DNA from: Saliniramus sp050485405
GTDB lineage: Bacteria; Pseudomonadota; Alphaproteobacteria; Rhizobiales; Beijerinckiaceae
Assembly (NCBI GenBank): GCA_050485405.1
Contig: JBJHBI010000018.1
Location: forward strand, 1 to 64,000
Length of the DNA stretch: 64,000 bases
Direction of reading: 5' to 3'
In this document: one piece after another, positions 60,015 through 64,000 of the stretch
Numbering within the stretch: the stretch's first letter is position 1
Layout: each line of letters opens with the position of its first letter
Program-made: the position numbers and the translations under genes
Notes under the pieces: model-generated
What the model was told of the DNA's origin: nothing
Seen by the model: the letters and a program-made list of their open reading frames with translations, nothing else
Databases searched by the model: none

Positions 60015-61607
60015 ATGGATCCTGTACTTCTCGGGGAGATTCTCAGTCTCCTGATGTTCGCGACTGCCTGTGTGGTTCTGCTGCTCGGCTTTCCCGTCGC
60101 CTTCACCCTCGCCGGCGTCGCCCTCGTCTTCTTCGCCATCGGCTACGGCTTCGACATCGTCCGTCTGAGCGATCTCGGCGCGCTGCCGAACCGCTATTTC
60201 GGCACGATGACGAACTACATCCTCGTCGCCGTTCCGCTCTTCGTCTTCATGGGCGTCATGCTCGAGCGCTCGCGCATCGCCGAGAGCCTTCTGGAGACGA
60301 TGGGTCAGCTCTTCGGGTCGCTGCGCGGTGGTCTGGGCGTCGCCGTGGTGCTCGTCGGCATGCTGCTCGCCGCCTCGACCGGCATCGTCGGCGCGACCGT
60401 GATCACCATGGGGCTGCTCAGCCTGCCGGTGATGATCAACAACGGCTACGACAAGCGCCTCGCCACGGGCGTGATCTGCGCCTCGGGCACGCTCGGCCAG
60501 ATCATTCCGCCCTCGATCGTGCTCGTTCTGCTCGGCGACATCCTGCAGGGTTCGGCCTCGCAGGCGCGCAACACGCTGATGGCGCAGGGGCAGTGGGACG
60601 TCGTCGTGCGCCCCGTCAACGTGCTGGATCTCTTCGCGGGTGCACTGGTTCCCGGGCTGATGCTGGTGGGCATGTACATGGCCTACGTCATGCTCGTGGC
60701 CCTCTTCCGCCCCGCCGCCTGCCCGCCCATCCCGGTCAATATCGACAAGCGCGAGCTGCGCAAGAAGGTCATCAGGGTCCTCGTGCCGCCTTCCGTGCTG
60801 ATCCTCGCGGTGCTCGGTTCGATCCTCGTCGGCGCCGCGCCTCCCACCGAAGCCGCCGCCGTGGGCGCCGTCGGTGCGGTGCTGCTGGCCGGCCTCGCCA
60901 TCACCAGCAAGCACAGTTCGCCCTGGCCGATCTACGCGGCGGGTCTCGCGGTGATCTTCATCGTGATCGCGCGGCTGTTCTTCAACCTGAACTTCCAGCG
61001 CTCCGTGGTCGCCTTGTCCACCTGGATCGCCGTGGCCGCCGTCACGGTCGCCGTGGCCTTCCTGGTCTATGGTGTCGCGGTCGCCTTCTGGCGGACGTTC
61101 CGCTCGGGCATCCTCGTCGAGGTGATGCGCTCGTCGATGCAGATCACCGTGATGGTCTTCGTCATCCTGCTCGGCGCCTCGGTCTTCGCCCTCGTCTTCC
61201 GTTCGCTCGGCGGCGAGGAAATCGTCACCGACGTGCTGAACAACCTGCCGGGCGGCACGGTCGGCGCGGTTCTCGCGGTGATGGCGCTGATGTTCTTCCT
61301 GGGCTTCTTCCTGGATTACATCGAGATCATCTTCGTCGTCGTGCCGATCGTCGCGCCGATCCTGCTGATGATGGGTGTCGATCCGGTCTGGCTCGGCGTG
61401 ATGATGTCGATCAATCTCCAGATGAGCTTCCTGACGCCGCCATTCGGCTTCGCCCTGTTCTATCTGCGCGGGGTGGCACCGGCCAGCGTCAAGACGATGG
61501 ACATCTATCGCGGTATCATCCCGTTCGTGCTGATACAGCTCCTGGCTCTGGCACTGATCTGGTACTTCCCGCAGATCGCTCTGTGGCTGCCCGATCTCGT
61601 CGGGTAG
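60015..61607 (+). CDS. dctM: TRAP transporter large permease (DctM)
   Basis: The 530-residue protein has many membrane helices with DctM marks: ASTGIVGATVITMGLLSLP, SGTLGQIIPPSIVLVLLGD, and the late DYIEIIFVVVPIVAPIL and LQMSFLTPPFGFALFYL. It is about 100 residues longer than the usual DctM; the extra helices lie at about 295-370, as in the mannitol/chloroaromatic subgroup. A substrate-binding DctP is not encoded next to it, so the solute must be bound by a protein made elsewhere. Confidence 0.92.
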   Translation: MDPVLLGEILSLLMFATACVVLLLGFPVAFTLAGVALVFFAIGYGFDIVRLSDLGALPNRYFGTMTNYILVAVPLFVFMGVMLERSRIAESLLETMGQLFGSLRGGLGVAVVLVGMLLAASTGIVGATVITMGLLSLPVMINNGYDKRLATGVICASGTLGQIIPPSIVLVLLGDILQGSASQARNTLMAQGQWDVVVRPVNVLDLFAGALVPGLMLVGMYMAYVMLVALFRPAACPPIPVNIDKRELRKKVIRVLVPPSVLILAVLGSILVGAAPPTEAAAVGAVGAVLLAGLAITSKHSSPWPIYAAGLAVIFIVIARLFFNLNFQRSVVALSTWIAVAAVTVAVAFLVYGVAVAFWRTFRSGILVEVMRSSMQITVMVFVILLGASVFALVFRSLGGEEIVTDVLNNLPGGTVGAVLAVMALMFFLGFFLDYIEIIFVVVPIVAPILLMMGVDPVWLGVMMSINLQMSFLTPPFGFALFYLRGVAPASVKTMDIYRGIIPFVLIQLLALALIWYFPQIALWLPDLVG

Positions 61608-61652
61608 CGACGATGCGGATCCGGGGGCGACGCCTCCGGCTGGATCGTGATC

Positions 61653-61688
61653 ACGGCGGCGCGGCATTTCAGCCTGCGCCGCCGTTTT
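61653..61688 (+). terminator. Rho-independent terminator of the TRAP genes
   Basis: ACGGCGGCGC (61653-61662) and GCGCCGCCGT (61676-61685) form a perfect 10-bp stem around a 13-base loop and run into TTTT. It lies 46 bases after the dctM stop and just before the end of convergent rsmB. Confidence 0.75.
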
Positions 61689-61703
61689 CGTATCGAGCGA
61701 CGC

Positions 61704-63002
61704 TCACCCCTCCCGGCGCAGCATTGCGATGAAGAACCCGTCCGTGCCGGTGCGCAGCGGGGTCAACTGCCGCCCGTAGCGCGTCGCGCGTGTCACTTCG
61801 GAGAGCGAACCGAGTCCGGCCTGCTTCGACCATTGATCATCCGGCACGGGCGCGAAGCGGGGATCGCGGGCGATGAAACCGGCCACGGCCTCGTCGTTCT
61901 CCGCCGGCAGGATCGAACAGGTCACATAGACGAGCCGCCCGCCGGGCTTGACCAGCGCGGCGGCCCGGTCGAGCACCGCGCTCTGCTCGGCGATACGGGT
62001 GGCGAGGCTGCCCGGCCGGATCCGCCATTTCGCATCCGGATTGCGCCGCCACGTCCCCGTTCCCGTACAGGGCGCGTCGACGAAGACGCAATCGGCGCAG
62101 TCTGCCAGATCGGCGAGCGGATCCTCGGCGCCGCGCGGCGTGCGCACCTGAACGTTCCGGATGCCGGCCCGCGCGAGTCGGTCGTGGATCGGCGCGAGGC
62201 GGCGCTTGTCGGAATCGGTGGCGAAGATCTGGCCGCGATTATCCATCATCGCCGCCATGGCGAGGCTCTTGCCGCCCCCGCCCGCGCACAGATCGATCAC
62301 CTGCTCGCCCGGGGCGACCCCGCTTGCCAGCGCCGCGAGTTGAGAGCCCTCGTCCTGGATCTCGAACAGGCCCTTGATGAATTCCGGCTCGCTCTGGAGC
62401 GCGGGGCCGCGCCCGTCCGGCCCGGGCAGGATGCGCAGTCCATGCGGTGCGAAGGGCGTCTCGATCGGGGCGAGATGGGCGAGCGCATCCTGCAACGCGC
62501 TGCGATCGGTCGCGAGGGTGTTCGCCCGGATATCGACGGGCGCACGCGCCGCCTGTGCCTGCATTTCGGCAATGCGGTCATCGCCGAAAGCCTGCGCAAA
62601 CGCCTCGTCGAGCCATTCCGGATAATCCCCCGCCACCCATGGCGGCGCATCGGCGGTAACGGCCGGATCGGCCAGCCGCGCGCGCTCCGCAGCGCTCAGG
62701 GGCTCCGGCGCGAAGCGACTGCCGTCGCACATGGCAGCGATCGCGTCGACATCGTGGCCACGCATCAGCGCGAGCATGCCGAGCACGAGGGCGCGCGGCG
62801 CATCGCTCCCCATCAGCCAGGCCGCACCCGCGCGCCGCCGCAGGGTGTCGTGCACGAGCGAGGCGATCGCGGCACGGTCCTTCGAACCGGCAAAGCGATG
62901 CGACAATCCCCAATCGCGAATGGCCTGTGCGGCGGGACGGTGACGGCTGGCGAGATCCCCGAGGACCTCCATGGCGGCGGAAAGCCGGGCGGCGGGTGTC
63001 AT
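61704..63002 (-). CDS. RsmB/NOP family 16S rRNA m5C methyltransferase
   Basis: The 432-residue protein has an NusB-like N-terminal helical region and a NOL1/NOP2 methyltransferase domain: LCAGGGGKSLAMAA, TDSDKRR, DAPCTGTGTWRRNPD with the resolving Cys, and VTCSI with the second Cys and catalytic role. RsmB methylates C967 of 16S rRNA in E. coli. The order of domains and size fit RsmB. The ATG at 63002 is the natural start. It follows the Fic gene on the same strand by 139 bp. Confidence 0.9.
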   Translation of the reverse strand: MTPAARLSAAMEVLGDLASRHRPAAQAIRDWGLSHRFAGSKDRAAIASLVHDTLRRRAGAAWLMGSDAPRALVLGMLALMRGHDVDAIAAMCDGSRFAPEPLSAAERARLADPAVTADAPPWVAGDYPEWLDEAFAQAFGDDRIAEMQAQAARAPVDIRANTLATDRSALQDALAHLAPIETPFAPHGLRILPGPDGRGPALQSEPEFIKGLFEIQDEGSQLAALASGVAPGEQVIDLCAGGGGKSLAMAAMMDNRGQIFATDSDKRRLAPIHDRLARAGIRNVQVRTPRGAEDPLADLADCADCVFVDAPCTGTGTWRRNPDAKWRIRPGSLATRIAEQSAVLDRAAALVKPGGRLVYVTCSILPAENDEAVAGFIARDPRFAPVPDDQWSKQAGLGSLSEVTRATRYGRQLTPLRTGTDGFFIAMLRREG

Positions 63003-63141
63003 GACAGTTCCGGATTGAAGGACACCATCCGGCCAGCCGGAAAGCGGACGGCTTTTCGCATGATTGCCCTAGAGAATGTTGCAGCGCGCCCGGCTCGAAC
63101 TCGTCGGACCGGCGCACCGGCGAGGCGGGCAGTCTACACCG

Positions 63142-63759
63142 TCAACCACCACCTTGATAAGGGAGACCCTCATCCTCCAGCTGTGCTTGCAGCAAGGCGG
63201 CGAGATATTCTTCCATTTCGGAAAAGTTCAGATGCCCCTCATCCCATTCCCGGTCCGCTGCGACGAGCGCACTCTCGTATCCCGTACGGTCATCCCTGAT
63301 TCGCTCAGGCAGAATCTTCCTGCCGGGCAATAGTGCGCCCGATCGCACGCAAAGCAAATAGTAGCATACGGCCCGTGCGGTTCGTCCGTTTCCCTCGATG
63401 AAGGGGTGGATCCAGTTCAGCCGCCAGAGCCCGTATGAAGCGAGTTCCGTTTCCGTCCAGACATACCAGTTCTCCTGTACCGTCGAAATGAAACGGTCCA
63501 TCCACTCATCGACTTCCGCATAATGTGGCGGCTTGTGATTACCGACATAGATCGGCTCGCGCCGGAACCGCCCGCCGAACTGAGAGATATTGGCGACAGC
63601 CACATGGTTGAGCGCCCAGAGCAGGTACTTGTCGAACACCGTCGGACCTTTGAGCAGGCCGATCTCGATGCAGTTGGTCAGCAACTCGTATTGTCGATTG
63701 AGGTTCTGCTCCTGGATCCTGTCAAAGAGATCCGGGTCTTCCTGCTCGAGAATGAACAT
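63142..63759 (-). CDS. Fic family protein (AMPylase-type), likely toxin or modifier
   Basis: The 205-residue protein contains the complete Fic motif HPFIEGNGRTAR (118-129) with the catalytic His118 and the anion-hole GNGR. The flap is seen before it (GRFRREPIYVG). Such enzymes usually move AMP from ATP to a Tyr, Thr or Ser of a target. No inhibitory S/T-x3-E-G/N helix is obvious inside the protein, which fits a class I enzyme controlled by a separate small protein. A small gene lies 21 bases upstream on the same strand. Confidence 0.92.
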   Translation of the reverse strand: MFILEQEDPDLFDRIQEQNLNRQYELLTNCIEIGLLKGPTVFDKYLLWALNHVAVANISQFGGRFRREPIYVGNHKPPHYAEVDEWMDRFISTVQENWYVWTETELASYGLWRLNWIHPFIEGNGRTARAVCYYLLCVRSGALLPGRKILPERIRDDRTGYESALVAADREWDEGHLNFSEMEEYLAALLQAQLEDEGLPYQGGG

Positions 63760-63780
63760 GCGGAATTCTCGCGCGATCGT

Positions 63781-64000
63781 TCATGTACGCGAACCCGTCG
63801 CGGGGCTCACTCTGATACGATCTGCCGATCTCTCCGCCGATTCCCTGGTGATCCGCGAACCCTTCGGCGCATTGCCGTAGACGAAGCTGATGCGCTGGTC
63901 GCGCAATTGCTCGTCCGTCAGTTCGACGGTCTTGGCATGGTCTAGCAGTTCACGCAGCACCGGACGTTCAGAGGCGCGCGTCAGAGCCGGTTTCCGTTCA
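63781..64000 (-). CDS. Small protein upstream of fic, possible antitoxin (start beyond window)
   Basis: On the minus strand a frame runs from the window edge to TGA at 63783-63781, giving the last 72 residues. They include ERPVLRELLDHAKTVELTDE and QLRDQRISFVYGNAPKGS, then ITRESAERSAD. The pattern QRISFVYGN followed by T-R/K-E-S/M is one I have seen in small proteins encoded before toxin-type genes, but I cannot name a family. The S-x3-E-G/N motif of class I Fic antitoxins is not exact (SFVYGN has Gly for Glu). Its stop is 21 bases before fic. Confidence 0.6.
   Translation of the reverse strand, partial: ERKPALTRASERPVLRELLDHAKTVELTDEQLRDQRISFVYGNAPKGSRITRESAERSADRIRVSPATGSRT

Noticed and set aside
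59994..61667. A 557-codon minus-strand frame opposite dctM
   Set aside because: Extremely rich in Glu, Asp, His and Arg, as expected for the complement of a hydrophobic membrane protein gene.
61647..63299. A 550-codon plus-strand frame opposite rsmB
   Set aside because: RsmB motifs on the minus strand are complete; the plus frame also runs across the dctM terminator and into the fic gene.
63523..63945. A 140-codon plus-strand frame at the right edge
   Set aside because: It lies opposite the N-terminal half of Fic and most of the small upstream gene, both of which have better support.

Overview
This is a 64 kb chromosomal window from a GC-rich alphaproteobacterium, probably of the Hyphomicrobiales. 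That placement rests on the split proton-translocating transhydrogenase (pntAA-pntAB-pntB) next to an aa3-oxidase subunit IV gene, the ffh-rpsP-rimM-trmD cluster, an aerobic-type cobalamin pathway, a fused allantoinase/OHCU decarboxylase, and a full CtrA-type box (TTAA-N7-TTAAC). I cannot name the genus. Almost all of the window is core-like coding sequence. I see no prophage, insertion sequence, integrase or CRISPR array. Accessory traits are limited to a DUF4160/DUF2442 pair and a Fic gene with a small partner at the right edge.

Layout. 1-9.1 kb: end of a lipoprotein gene, a membrane GGDEF-EAL protein with degenerate active sites, pyrE, tRNA-Leu(UAA), a LOG-family hydrolase, a LysM protein with long acidic linkers, an ABC1/UbiB-like kinase and the oxidase subunit IV-like protein. 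9.4-12.4 kb: transhydrogenase operon. 12.4-16.1 kb: an acetyltransferase, pdxJ-acpS, and pcaC-pcaH-pcaG. 16.1-32.2 kb: a cobalamin regulon with two cobalamin riboswitches. The first controls a secreted, His-tailed PCu(A)C-fold protein. The second controls DUF1636-cobW-cobN-cobG-cobH-cobI-cobJ-cobL-cobE-cobM-cobB-cobA. cobK and cbiD are embedded in this run on the opposite strand. 32.2-39.7 kb (minus strand): a small membrane protein, trmD, rimM, rpsP, an acetyltransferase, ffh and gyrA. 39.8-48.2 kb: a DUF2306 protein, ureide catabolism (uraH and a PuuE-UraD fusion), an SDR and an APH-like phosphotransferase, GlsB-type protein, cardiolipin synthase, a coiled-coil protein behind the CtrA-type box, and phhA. 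48.5-51.9 kb: a sulfonate/nitrate-type ABC importer with an OsmC protein. 51.9-64 kb: DUF2442/DUF4160, a lipoprotein, a MaoC-phosphotransacetylase fusion with acetate kinase, a MATE exporter, an M20 peptidase, a TRAP permease pair without a binding protein, rsmB, and the Fic module.

How the parts work together. The cobalamin block encodes most of the route from uroporphyrinogen III to hydrogenobyrinic acid a,c-diamide plus the large cobaltochelatase subunit. cobF is absent and a CbiD homologue sits where that methylation step is needed. CobS, CobT, the late adenosylation and nucleotide-loop genes and a cobalt transporter are not in the window. The His-rich periplasmic protein, Cys-rich DUF1636 protein and His-loop CobW look like a cobalt-handling set under B12 feedback. 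This is the most interesting part of the window. The most unusual layout is the pair of antisense genes (cobK, cbiD), each overlapping the 3' end of the preceding operon gene and lying head-to-head with the next.
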